A stretch of 64,000 nt of DNA from Oryza sativa Japonica Group (Eukaryota; Streptophyta; Magnoliopsida; Poales; Poaceae). This document shows, piece after piece, positions 45,616 to 56,489 of this stretch; within the stretch, counting starts at the first letter, position 1, and every line of letters starts with the position of its first letter. A program made the translations under genes and the position numbers. The DNA is taken from positions 25,387,501 through 25,451,500 of the forward strand of contig NC_089038.1 in assembly GCF_034140825.1 (NCBI RefSeq), given 5' to 3'. The notes beneath the pieces are model-generated. The model did not search any database and was not told the origin of the DNA. It saw nothing but the letters and a program-made list of their open reading frames with translations.

Positions 45616-46096
45616 AAGATGTATTATTCTGGCGCACAAGCATCAGTGTCGCCCATTGTTGATTCTGACTAGTTATCAGAACATTGTATCATCGGTCTGC
45701 TGTATATATTGACCAAAGTTGTGACATGTTCCCATATGATTGCAGCGGCTTGTACTGTTTCCCCTGTGTTTTTCTTGGGTTTTGAGAGTATTGAGAGACA
45801 GAGGTTAACACTAGAAGATAACTCTGCCTGTTAATAACTCCCAAGGACTAATAAAGATCTCATCTTCCCCAAGGAAGATTGCAAGCTACTAATATGAAAT
45901 GATATTCAGAAAATGCTGCTGATCAGGAAATCCAAGTGTCAATACATAGAGATCCTGCAAAAACGCACTGCTTCTGGTGCTTAGACTTACACTAAAAGCA
46001 GAACATGCCTGTTTATGTTTCACATATATCCCCAGCAAAGCAATTTTTACAATGGGAAGAGAAGTTTCAGATATGTAACATCTTCTGCAGCATCTC
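45616..46096. other. Convergent 3' ends of CDC48B and CTF7
   Basis: About 480 bases shared by the two 3' UTRs. The genes run towards each other, so overlapping transcripts are possible. No other feature is seen. Confidence 0.6.
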
Positions 46097-48162
46097 CTAT
46101 GCATCTTGCTCCTTGTAGACTAAGAATGCGCTGGTCTTGCAATAGCTGCGTGCCAGCGCCTTCCCGGAGGAAGTAGGCGGTGAGAAAGCGCACTGTGAGA
46201 TGCACAAAGTCTCGCCTTCGAGGAAGCTTTTCCTGCAGAAGACGAATGGAGAGTGCCTTAGCAAGATAAGATAATATCAAACTCTTGGAAATGCTTGCAG
46301 AGCATAGAAGAGAACAACTGGACAGACAGATAAATAATTCAGTGATATTTGCAGTGTGATGTCAGTTAACAAATAGTTTTATTAGTCCTATAATCTGGTC
46401 AAAAGCTTGGAATTTGTCCAAATTGACAATGCGTGCTATGATGGATCTATACATTGTTGTTACAGAGAACAATGCATGCTATCCTTCTCTTAATGCAATG
46501 ATGCGCAAGCCTTTTGCGTATTCCCCCCAAAAAGAACAATGTATGCTATCAAGAGTTCAAGACGGGCATTGCAGGAATGCTGCGAAAAAGAAAGATGCTA
46601 AGTGAAGCAAAGTAGGTGAGAATGCGCATCAAACTTAGAACTTACCTAGCAGCATCCATCAGTTGTGACCCTATTCGCTTTCTTCTGCGTGACGGTACAA
46701 CCCAAATTGCTCGAAATCCACAATGTGCAGGAACATCTTCCTTTTCACATATTATAGCACCAGGATCTCGGTACTCTTCTTTGTTCTTGTCTGAATGATC
46801 ATGCCGTTTCAGGACTTCCCTCTTAAAACTGATTTTCCCGAACTCTAATGTATGGTTTGTTTTGACTGGTTCAATTTTATCAACAGGCAGATCAGTGCCG
46901 TTTTCCTCTGTGGAGCCTGGAATCACTTTATGTGCTGTTTTGATTGGTTCCGCAACAAGGCATCCCACTATCCTCTGACTAGATATGAACAAATATACCT
47001 ATGCAACGCAAATGAGGTTTTACCCATTAGGATGAATATATGTGCATAGATGTTGTCATATTTGAACTAGGAGCTGATGTTACCTTACAAAGCTTGTGAA
47101 GGAGCTGACCTTCACCAAACCCCAGCTCCTTCTGTACCACTTTGATCACCTCCTGGACCTGAAATATTCACATGACATTACATAATCATAAAATGTCTGC
47201 AATCTGCTTCTGAACTTCTCGTAAATGTAAAGTGGTTGCAAAATTGGATCAGAAACTTCGCAGTTAGTAAAGACACACATTCTACAGTTTAGAACTATGA
47301 GGAACCCACTCTTTTCAATATTCATTTCCCCAAGACCCCAACTAGTGATTTCTTTCAACTATCTAGGCAATACAGTTAGTCATTCAGGCAAAATACCTTG
47401 CTGTTCCGAGCACATGAATTTTCATCGGTCACAAGAATTATCCGATCCCCACCTTCAGACCTCGCGACCACGGTTTCATTGCGCCAACCCTGCAACTCAA
47501 ACATTTGTCATAAACTCTTCACAGAAATTTATAACACGAGATGAACAGAAGAGTGAGATTCACAAATATACATCAGGTGCAACACCTTGAACGGGACGCC
47601 CTCGAAGTAACTCTTGTGGTATGCCTTGTGAGCCTTCTCGTCGTCGTCGTTCCCGCGGGCATACATCATGCCACAAACCGAGCACATGTGGAGGAGAAAA
47701 TCGGGCTGCCCAAGCTCCAGGTGGAACTGCGCGTAGTTCCTCTTCTTGTTGAGGACCTTGCCATCCGCACAGCTCTTGGGCCTCTTCACCTCCATCCCGC
47801 AGGTTCCTTCCCTATGCGTGTCGCCACCACTTACCAAATCAACAAAGATTGATCAGTCCATTATCAAATCTGAATCCAGGAACATGCCAATGTCGGACAG
47901 CATGCTTGGGAATTAACGAGAACTAAATCAACAACCATTTTTTTCCAACCTGACGAGCGATTTTAATATTCGCTCTAATTGATGGAATATTGCAGAAATT
48001 CGCTACTAGAGTGGAATCCGGCAATATTTGGTACCGGATCGCTACAGCTAACAGATTTGAAGAGGGGACCAAGATGAAGAACCTGCTCGTCTCGGGCTCG
48101 GGGGCCTGACGCTTGAAGAACGCACTGATCTTGGGCTGCATCCCCTTCTTGCCTCTCGTCAT
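46097..48162 (-). CDS. CTF7: CTF7/ECO1 cohesin acetyltransferase
   Basis: This enzyme acetylates the SMC3 subunit of cohesin during S phase to establish sister-chromatid cohesion. Six minus-strand exons join in frame: 48083-48162, 47586-47811, 47397-47489, 47084-47158, 46646-46998 and 46097-46232, giving 320 residues. A PCNA-binding PIP box lies at residues 9-16 (QPKISAFF), a C2H2 zinc finger at Cys70, Cys73, His88 and His92, and the GCN5-type acetyltransferase region in the second half. The acetyl-CoA loop reads [19 protein letters not shown] and the ECO1-specific end [17 protein letters not shown] donor at 48472 (GACG-GTGAGT) suggests an upstream untranslated exon spliced next to the ATG. 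All motifs appear intact. Confidence 0.93.
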
Positions 48163-48472
48163 GCTGCTTGGAAAGACGGAGAGTGAAGAAACGGACGCGG
48201 CGGTGGCGGCGGTGAATTATGCGAATTTGCCAGCAAATTATTAGCATGCATGTGTGCAACCTCTATGTGAAAATAGCTAAACTACAGAATTAACCAGTGT
48301 GCAGAACCCAACATATGTGCAAAACACATCCAAATCTGAACTACCATATGCTATATGAGTAGCCTAACAAAATCAAGAAGTATCATACCCAAAAATCCCC
48401 AGACCTAAGCGAGATATACACATCAACCCAAGAAAACTTTTAAAGGAGGAAGAAGAATGCCACTCACCGTCC

Positions 48473-48750
48473 AGCACGGGGCAGGGGGGAAAGAGGCCAG
48501 TGTAGCTCGCTCAGCGGGGAGGGGGAGGGATGCCCTCACGGCTGCGGCGGCGAAGGACGGCCTTGACGGGAGGCGGCGGCTGGTTTGCGGTGCAGCGCGG
48601 AGGGGGGGACAGCGCCCGGCTCCGTTGTGAAAGGGGGCGTGGCGAGGAGGAAGACGAGGGCCGCGGGTGGTCGGTGGGGTTAGGGCCAATCGACGGCGGA
48701 GATGAGGCGGTGAGGCCGTGAGGGCGGATCGGACGGGCAGGAATCGAGAA
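48473..48750 (-). other. Possible 5' untranslated exon of CTF7
   Basis: A GC-rich block ending in a good minus-strand donor (GACG-GTGAGT, intron from 48472). An acceptor CCAAGCAG lies directly before the CTF7 ATG at 48162. The exon has no in-frame start that would extend the protein. This is an inference. Confidence 0.4.
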
Positions 48751-48884
48751 GGCCACGCGCGCAGGGTTTTCTAAAGGGGAAAAATGCGGGAGGGGGATTC
48801 GGGCGCCAAAACAACGGGCCTGAAATTGGCAGCGATGGACGCCCGGACGAGCGCTGTGACCTCGGAACGTTGTTGGGACTTGGC

Positions 48885-49142
48885 TGGGGGTGAAAACGGT
48901 ATGGAAATTTTCTGACCGTACCGATACCGTTTCCGCAAAACTAATATAATAATAATATTTTTATCGATGGTTATCATTTTTAAAATTTAGTTTTTTTTAA
49001 TTTCTAACGGTGTGGCATTGAAGTTGACACTAAATAGATGAATTCATGAATATGAAAATTTTTCGACCGTTTCTGCTTGTTTTTTAAAAAATAATAAAAT
49101 AATGATGCCGTTTCCGACCATTTCCAACCACTTTCATCCCTA
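48885..49142. mobile_element. hAT-like MITE, 258 bp
   Basis: The ends TGGGGGTGAAAACGG and CCACTTTCATCCCTA are inverted repeats of the TAGGGRTG type. The flanks GACTTGGC (48877-48884) and GACTTGGG (49143-49150) match 7 of 8, the duplication length of hAT elements. The interior repeats GACCGT(A)CC/CCGTTTCC motifs in inverted order. Confidence 0.7.
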
Positions 49143-49269
49143 GACTTGGGAGAGAGGAACGAACAGGAGACTGGGAGAGGTGGAGAGTAGGTGAGCAGCA
49201 GTTGTCGTGGACCTTATTCTTATGAACATGGTGGGCTGCTGGGCCAACTCAATAGTCAATATTCATTAT

Positions 49270-50060
49270 AATAAGTTCACTTTAGGTCTCTCTTATTGAC
49301 GATGAGTTTAGATTGTGTCCTTCAACCAATTTGCAAGATCGGTGTAACCGAGGTCACATGACAGTATAACATCCAGTTTTAACTAACGTGACGAGTTGAC
49401 TATTATCAATCTGGTTGAGTCAGCGTGAGACCCACATGGGTCTTACATGTTAGCAGCCAACTCTCTCTACCGAGTCCCTTTACCTAATATCTATCTACCC
49501 ATCCCTTTTCCCCATCTCTTTCCCGACAGGAACTGGAGCAACTGCTGGAAAAGCCATCATGCTCAAGAACCCCGTAGTTACCTTGGCCACGTAGCTTGTG
49601 TTGCCATCGGGGTAAGCCGAGGGGGCAACACGATGTTACGCGATCGAGGTCGATGCTGGGTTCCTGAGGTTGAGGGTTGCTCGAGCAGCCGCCTGGCAAG
49701 CTCAAGGTCTTCTAGTCCACTGGTTGTCACCCCTCTCCCATTAGCTGCTATCCTTCTTCCCGCTGCTCACCGCCTTTCTGGCCTTCTCCACCGGTGGAGA
49801 GAAATTGGCAAGAGGGATGGGTAGAGAGAAGAGGCGATGAAGGAAAAAAGAGTTAACCGCTAATATATGGGGCTCATGTGGGTCTCACGTTTACTCGATC
49901 AGTATGATCATAGTTGGCTCATCATGTCAGTTAAAATAGGGTGTTATACTATTTTAGAATCTCGGGTACACCGATATTATAAATTAACTGACATTATACT
50001 GGTATTGTGGATAAGGACGCAATTCAAACTCAGCATTTAAATGTCGAAAGTGAACTTATT
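49270..50060. mobile_element. Pack-MULE-like element with long inverted ends
   Basis: AATAAGTTCACTTTAGG at the left pairs with AAAGTGAACTTATT at the right. The inverted arms continue for about 200 bp: CAGTATAACATC with GTTATACT, and GACCCACATGGGTC with GGCTCATGTGGGTCTCACG. Between the arms is a distinct GC-richer core (about 49445-49860) with an open plus-strand frame, as in Pack-MULEs carrying captured gene pieces. The flanks (TCAATATTCATTAT / TCATATTCACTTAT) are similar but not an exact 9-bp duplication. Confidence 0.55.
49447..49824 (+). other. Open frame in the core of the MULE-like element
   Basis: The frame stays open for 125 codons (NSLYRVPLPNIYLPIPFPHL to HRLSGLLHRWREIGKRDG) but begins at a non-ATG codon inside the inverted arm. 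It has no recognisable domain. It may be captured host sequence; coding is not established. Confidence 0.25.
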
Positions 50061-50477
50061 TCATATTCACTTATTAATTCCTATCAGGCCTTGATTAGGT
50101 CGTAAGTAGCTACACAGTAATAACGCAGTGCAAAGAGATGATGCGCAATAGTAAAAGGCACAAAGTCAAAATTAGTGTTGACATGTTGCCCAGTTTTCTA
50201 CTACTAGTACATAGATTAATGGTGCAAAATTACCATGGTTAAATTAGTAGGAGTATACAGTACTATAATAGTTGCAAGGTGGGGGGTGTCAAGTCAAAAC
50301 CTTGAGCGCGGATACCCATCAACGCACACTTGCTCTTGCTCAGCTCGCCAACGCCAAGATGCGCCTCGTCAATCTCTCCCACCGATCAATCGCGAGACCT
50401 GCATTCTAGCCGTGCGAATTCCGGCGGGCTTCCGCCGTAGATCCCCAAGAAACCCCCGGCAAGAAATCGCTGCCCAG
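50061..50477. other. Upstream region of the transporter gene
   Basis: Promoter and 5' UTR of the gene at 50478. No separate feature is seen. Confidence 0.4.
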
Positions 50478-52573
50478 ATGGATCGCCAAGAGGAGGAGGA
50501 CGACGACGCGGCGCTTCGAGAAGCCGGCGGCGGCGCCTCCTTCCCCGGCGGCTGGCTCCGGCGTCTGTCCCGCGAGCTGCACTGGAGCTTCGTGCTCGCC
50601 GTCGTGGCCGTCTACGGGGCCTGCCAGGGTGTCGGCGACGCCGTCGGCGGCGTCGCGGCGGGGTACTACTGGAAGGACGTGCAGCGCGTGCAGCCGTCGG
50701 CGGCGCAGTTCTACCAGGGGTTCGTCAGCGCCCCCTGGGTCGTCAAGCCCATCTGGGGTCTACTCACCGACGTCGTCCCCGTCGCCGGCTACCGCCGCCG
50801 CCCGTACTTCCTCCTCGCCGGTGAGGGGATTGCAGCCTCCTCCGCCTCCTCGATCCCATCTCGCAGTTCGAAGGCTTTCGCCTTACTTGATCACTTCTCT
50901 CGGTGATTCATTCAGGAGTGATTGGGGCGTCGTCCATGCTCACGCTCTCTCTCCACCGCAAGCTGGGCATCATGCCGGCGATCTTGGCGCTGACGGCGCA
51001 GAGCGCGGGCGCGGCGGTGGCCGACGTGACGGTGGACGCGCTGGTTGCTCAGAACAGCATCACGCACCAGCCGCTAGCCGCAGACATGCAGAGCCTGTGT
51101 GGGTTCAGCTCCTCCGTTGGGGCATTGCTTGGATTCTCCATCAGTGGTCTTCTTGTCCACTCCATGGGGTCTCAGGTGTGATATTCCCTGACCTTAGATA
51201 ATGATTTGCATCATCATTTGTTTTCTCACACAATGTCAATTGATATGATTGTGATTCTTGCTTTTTTTTTCTTTTCTTGTTCTAAGGGTGCTCTTGGATT
51301 ACTAAGCATCCCTTCTGCACTGGTGTTCTTGGCTGGTGTTTTGCTGAAGGAGAGGCGAGTTACAGATTTCGATTACAAGCAGGTCAGAATGTCAAGACAA
51401 AATTTGAACACCTTTCCTTTTGTGTGTTGAGATTGCTGAATTCAGGCATGGACAGTGATGCCACTTGAGTGCTTTGATGGATTCAGGTTCATAGGAAATT
51501 CTACAAAGCAATTCAGTCCATGGGGGCAACACTGAAGTGTGCCGAAGTTTGGCGGCCGTGTGTGTATATGTATGTTTCTCTCAGTCTAAGCCTGGATATC
51601 CAAGCAGGAATGTTCTACTGGTACACTGATCCAATAGTGGGACCAGGATTCTCTGAGGTATGCACATTCCTGCATATAGATATTTGCTAGATATCATCAG
51701 TTCATCGCATCATTTGCATGGACTGTAATACTGAGAATGCATACCACTGTTAAATCCATATAATGAGGTGTGGTTTTAGATAAATTCAGTTATTTGACCT
51801 TCTTCTAATTTTAATCATCTGATGACACTTCGATTGCGTCATTCGATCGTTTATTTCAGGAATTTATTGGCCTTGTGTATTCGGTCGGTTCAATCGGTTC
51901 GCTGCTCGGAGTTTTACTATACCAAATTTCACTGAAGGACTGCCCTTTCCGCGGCGTGCTATTCTGGGGCCAAGTTCTTTCAAGCCTGGCAGGAATGCTC
52001 GATCTGATAATGGTGACCCGGCTCAACACAAGAATCGGCATTCCGGATTACGTCTTTGCGGTGATTGACAACAGTGTCTCCCAGATGGTTGGGAGGCTCA
52101 AATGGTTGCCGCTCCTCGTGCTTTGCTCCAAGCTTTGTCCTCCAGGCATCGAAGGAACTTTCTATGCGCTGCTCATGTCCATCCAAAATGCCGGGTTGCT
52201 GATGTCTGGCTGGTGGGGTGGCCTGATGCTGCAGTTGCTGAATGTGACTCGAACGGAGTTCAGTAACCTCTGGGTTGCCGTCCTGATCAGAAACTTGTCG
52301 AGGCTGCTCCCGCTGATGCTGCTGTTTCTTGTTCCCCAGAGTGACCAAAACTCAATGCTCCTCCCGGCAGAGATGCTTCAGGACAATGAATCTACTGAAG
52401 CTAGGAAAGGAGGTCAAGACACTGCTGAATTTTCCGTCCTTGTCGCAGATGATTCTAGCTGTCATGCTCTGAATGTGGCTGTCGAAGATGAAAGAATCAA
52501 AGTGGTCGATGCTGGAACGGGTACTGTGGAGTTGATTCCTCTCATGAACGAGCTACAAGACCGTGGGAGTTGA
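50478..52573 (+). CDS. Folate-biopterin transporter family (BT1/FBT) membrane protein
   Basis: Members of this major-facilitator family move folates or pterins across membranes; some plant members are plastid folate carriers, many are uncharacterised. Five exons join in frame: 50478-50820, 50916-51175, 51287-51382, 51487-51657 and 51860-52573, giving 527 residues. The N-terminus is acidic ([10 protein letters not shown]). About twelve hydrophobic segments follow from [20 protein letters not shown] onward. The family signature [20 protein letters not shown] is at about residues 91-110, and the loop after it contains the conserved [11 protein letters not shown]. The last ~80 residues are a soluble, acidic tail. 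The lack of an obvious transit peptide argues against plastid import, but location is uncertain. It converges on ERH. Confidence 0.9.
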
Positions 52574-53171
52574 CTGACAAGCTCATGAACAGGATACTTG
52601 TCTTCCATCCATGATTCATTCTATACCAAATTACCAATGGCGTTCTGGTTCTGTTCTCCACTCTTTGGTAGACTAGTTCTTTATGTATCATCAGCAACAG
52701 CACATCAATAGGTTATAGGTGAAACAACAGTTAGTTTTCCTTTCATTTTTTGTAACAGAAAGAAGCACAGTATCATTTGGAAGGATATTGAGGCAGTTCC
52801 TTCGGGTTTTTTTTGGGTGTGTGTGTTTTTGTGTTTTGTTCAAGCGTCCTTTTGGGACGTACGATTTTTAGAGGAATTTCATGTGACTTGAACTGTTTCA
52901 TCATGTGAAAATTCTGTAAAATTCATGAATTCCAAAGGTGCTCACAAGATAGTATGATACTGTCATAGACACAGACAGACAGAGGCAAACCATTCCATTC
53001 AAAGCCAGAATACTGCATCGGATACGACAGGAGGCTGGCGACCCAAAACCTCGCGTTTTTCTTACAAGAAACAAATCCCAGATATCTCACACCACGAAAC
53101 AAACCGCAACAGGATACCACGGCGATCACGCTTGTTTGCTGATTCACCTGCCAACGGCGATCGATCACGCT
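52574..53171. other. Convergent 3' ends of the FBT and ERH genes
   Basis: About 600 bases with the two 3' UTRs meeting tail to tail. No other feature is seen. Confidence 0.6.
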
Positions 53172-54830
53172 TTACTGCTGTGCTAACCTCTTCAGGTGCT
53201 GAAACATCTCCTGCTTTATCCACCGACGGTCGTATGGCAGGAAGGCATGAAGCGACCGGTCGAACCTGCGAGGTGTTGAGGGCACAAATGGTTAAGTTAG
53301 TTCTAAGCGCATCAGTGTATGATTAGTAATGCTATTCGATGTCAGGGAAGCCGGCACTCACACTAGTGCACTTATGTCGGTTAGGCCATCGATGAAATTG
53401 TACAGGTCATTTATATCATAAGTTAAGTCCCTGGCCATAGGGTTGATATCCCTGATTTTCCTTTCGTAAAGGCCACAGATTCCTGTCATTCCATACAGCA
53501 AACTGTAAGTACCAAGTTCCTCAAGGGAAGAACACACATATAAACATAGAAAATGGATTAAGAAACAAGGAAGAGCACGCAATGCTTGTCCTGGGCATGA
53601 TTAAGAACATAATGGGGATAATAGAGATGCTTTTCCCAAGACTTAGAATGGAAAACAGCAACAATCGTACAGCCGTTGGCATGGTCCTATGGTTAGCTGA
53701 TACTTGACTGCGTGACTCCCAAACTATGTGAAATTTACAGACATTCATTTAATGGTTAAAGAAAACGTATGACTGTTATCATGTTGATTCAAATAGAAGC
53801 ACTACGCATATTCCTCAATGATATTTGAGCTTTAAAGAGTAGCTTGTTGGGTTTTCTGTACATTAGCTATAGCATATCATGTTAGTTTATTAAAGCAATC
53901 TGTACACGTTCTGTTATATATTCCTACAAGGTTAAACTAAAAGACAGTGAACAAAAATCTGATGAATTTCCTGAATTTCAGTCCAAAGTACTAACAGATA
54001 AGGAGTAAATGAAGAAAATACTATGCCACTGCTTATATAGCTGAAGCAAGCAACAAATGCTCATGCAATTTATTAATGCACCACTTTTGTGATAAGTTCA
54101 TAACCGGGAACATACAGGCACAAAAGGGGAAAGGTTATTCCCATAACTGCACTAACATTTCAAGCAAGCATGAGAGAAAATACCGACCATCCAGTGCATG
54201 GTTAACTGAATTGAAGTCCATAAATGTTCTTGTCGCTCTGTTCTGCGATGGTTGCATGAGAATGATGGTGTGCCTCCCGGCCTGAGAAAAAGGGCAGAAA
54301 TCACATATGGTGCATAAAATGCTGGCAAACATCTAAAATGATTTTGAAAATGAAATAAGCTCGCATTACTCTAGACACTGAGAACGAACGGAACAATATC
54401 TTTGCCAGGGTGACCGAAGCTAATGTTATTTTTGCCGGGAACAATATTCAATGCACAGCGGAAGGCAGTGAATGCTGCAGCAAACCATCCCAGATTCTAC
54501 CAGGAAAAATCACACTAACCAACCAAGCATTCCCGATTTCCCAAAGGAAGACAAGGAGAACTGCATTTGCACGCCCAACAGGCACAAACTAGATGATATC
54601 CTGAGCATTTCGGCAGCCCTACGCACATGAGCAGAAGCTCCACACCACAAAGATGGTATGATTTTGCATGCAAAACCCAGCTGCCTGTACGCTAGTATAC
54701 TGTAGCACATGATTCTTCCTTGCCTTCCTACTACCCAAAGAGACGAGACAGCTGGAGGTTCTTCAATCAAGCATCAACAGAAGCAAGCAGCTGGGGGAGG
54801 AGAAGCAGGAGCGAAACGGGTGCATACCAT
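53172..54830 (-). CDS. ERH: Enhancer of rudimentary homolog
   Basis: ERH is a small, extremely conserved nuclear protein acting in RNA metabolism and transcription as a homodimer. Four minus-strand exons join in frame: 54828-54830 (the ATG alone), 54188-54281, 53362-53482 and 53172-53265, giving 103 residues, the family length. Diagnostic stretches are RHTIILMQPSQNRATRTFMD, GICGLYERKIRDINP, LTYDINDLYNFIDGLTDISA and LPYDRRWIKQEMFQHLKRLA, ending in Gln-Gln. The start codon is the last triplet of exon 1, directly abutting a GTATGC donor. The 5' UTR lies in GC-rich DNA up to about 55250. The exons are short, so simple ORF scanning would miss the gene. Confidence 0.95.
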
Positions 54831-55249
54831 GTTCCGAGCGAAGAGCGCGCCAGCCGCCGATGCAGCTCTGGACCAGCACACGCGCCCGCCGCCGCGCCGG
54901 CCGACGAACCCTAAAAAGGAAAAAAAAAAGCACGCCTCGATTAGTGAGTGGCACTGGCACCACAGGGCAGGGCGCGAGCTCCTCTCGTCAGGTCCAATCC
55001 AGGCACGGGCGGGGCGGGGCGGGCGGAGCAAGACCAGAGGAGAGGTGTTACGCTTACGCGAGGAAGATTCGATTGCTCGCTCGCGTTCGCGTGACAACGA
55101 AGGGGAAAGGGAAGTGGGAGGTGGTGGAGCCGATCACTCGCCGCCGAGAAGCACACGAGACTAATGCTGCTGCTGCTGCTGCTGCAGTGCAGGGCTGCGT
55201 CTGGTGGCTTAGGAGCAACGCAACGAGGGGGTGGGTGGGTGAGCGGTGA

Positions 55250-56489
55250 GCTTTGCAATTGATTCGATTTTGATCTCCAGCAACAGAGAGGGGGGGGGGG
55301 ATAGGGACGGAAGGCTTCTAGCGCTTTGTCTAGTACTATTATCTAAATTTAAATTTTGGTTGAAATGTATGCCGTACTCTCTTCATTCTAAAAAAAACTT
55401 AATCTAAGAGATGATGTGACCTCTCTTTCTAAAAAAACTGAACTTAGGGCTAGTTTGGTTTGAGGCATAAATTTTACTTACCAATATTTGACAATTTTAA
55501 TAATGTGTAGTGTCTATTTGGGAAGCCAAATTTTAGAATGTCTAAGAAAATAGGCCATGATGTGATCTCTCCTTCTAAAAAAAACTGAACTTAGGGCTAG
55601 TTTCGTAAAAAAAACTGAACTTAGGGCTAGTTTGGTTTGAGGCCCAAATTTTACTTACCAATATTTGACAATTTTAATAGTATGTAGTGTCTATTTGGGA
55701 AGACAAATTTTAGAATGCCTAAGAAAATAGGCCATTTCAATAATTAACTTAGGCTATTTTTGTTTAGCACAACTTTGCCTTCCTAAAATTTGTCATGCCA
55801 AAACTTACCAAAATTTAGCATTGACAAAAATTCCAAAACTTACCAAAATTTAGCATTGACAAAAATTCCAAAACTTACCAAAAATTGATAAGGCCAATTT
55901 ACTAGCCCTTAGGAAACTTAGCTTAGGAGACGATGTGAACTCTCTTGTTATATTGATAGTATGAAGAATGTCACGCACAAGCAGGCAGCCCACAAACAGA
56001 ATCATAGTCAAATGCATCAGCAAGTAATTCTGAGGAAAATGATAAAACTTCATCGCACACGAGGCACGAATGCTCAAGCAAACCTCAGAATTAGGTATCA
56101 AAATTTGACCGCTACAATGACACGATATATTGTAAACCAACAGAATACTCCAAAACCATAGTACATTGTTACAAAATGTGTACGCACAGAAAAGAACTAA
56201 TAAAGGGACACAAAAATACCACATTAAGCCTTGTTCATCTCAGGCTCCAGCGAATTAAGCTGTCACCCGATAGCAAAATCCATGGCTTCTTTCTTTCCTT
56301 CGTTGTCGAAACAATAATGAACACTCATCTGACCTTGCAAAAATATACAGCACAAAACTGGCTGTTGCTCACATCTCCAGTACGAGAGTTCCTCTGGGGT
56401 GAAACACCTAAGCTATAGAGAATACACGATGCTGTTTTGGCTAGGCACAGCATCCAAAAGGTTGATATGCCAAGGCTGCCAAGGGGCTA
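55250..56489. other. Intergenic region with duplicated segments
   Basis: No gene is supported. It contains the direct repeats listed separately, and the 3' UTR of eIFiso4G near 56400. Confidence 0.45.
55433..55735. repeat. Two direct copies of an AT-rich ~110-bp unit
   Basis: Copies at about 55433-55556 and 55609-55735, each containing CTGAACTTAGGGCTAGTTTG, CAATATTTGACAATTTTAAT and GAAAATAGGCCAT, differ at only a few positions. A short partial copy (about 55580-55600) lies between. A second duplication (AAAACTTACCAAAATTTAGC at about 55799 and 55834) follows. Confidence 0.85.
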
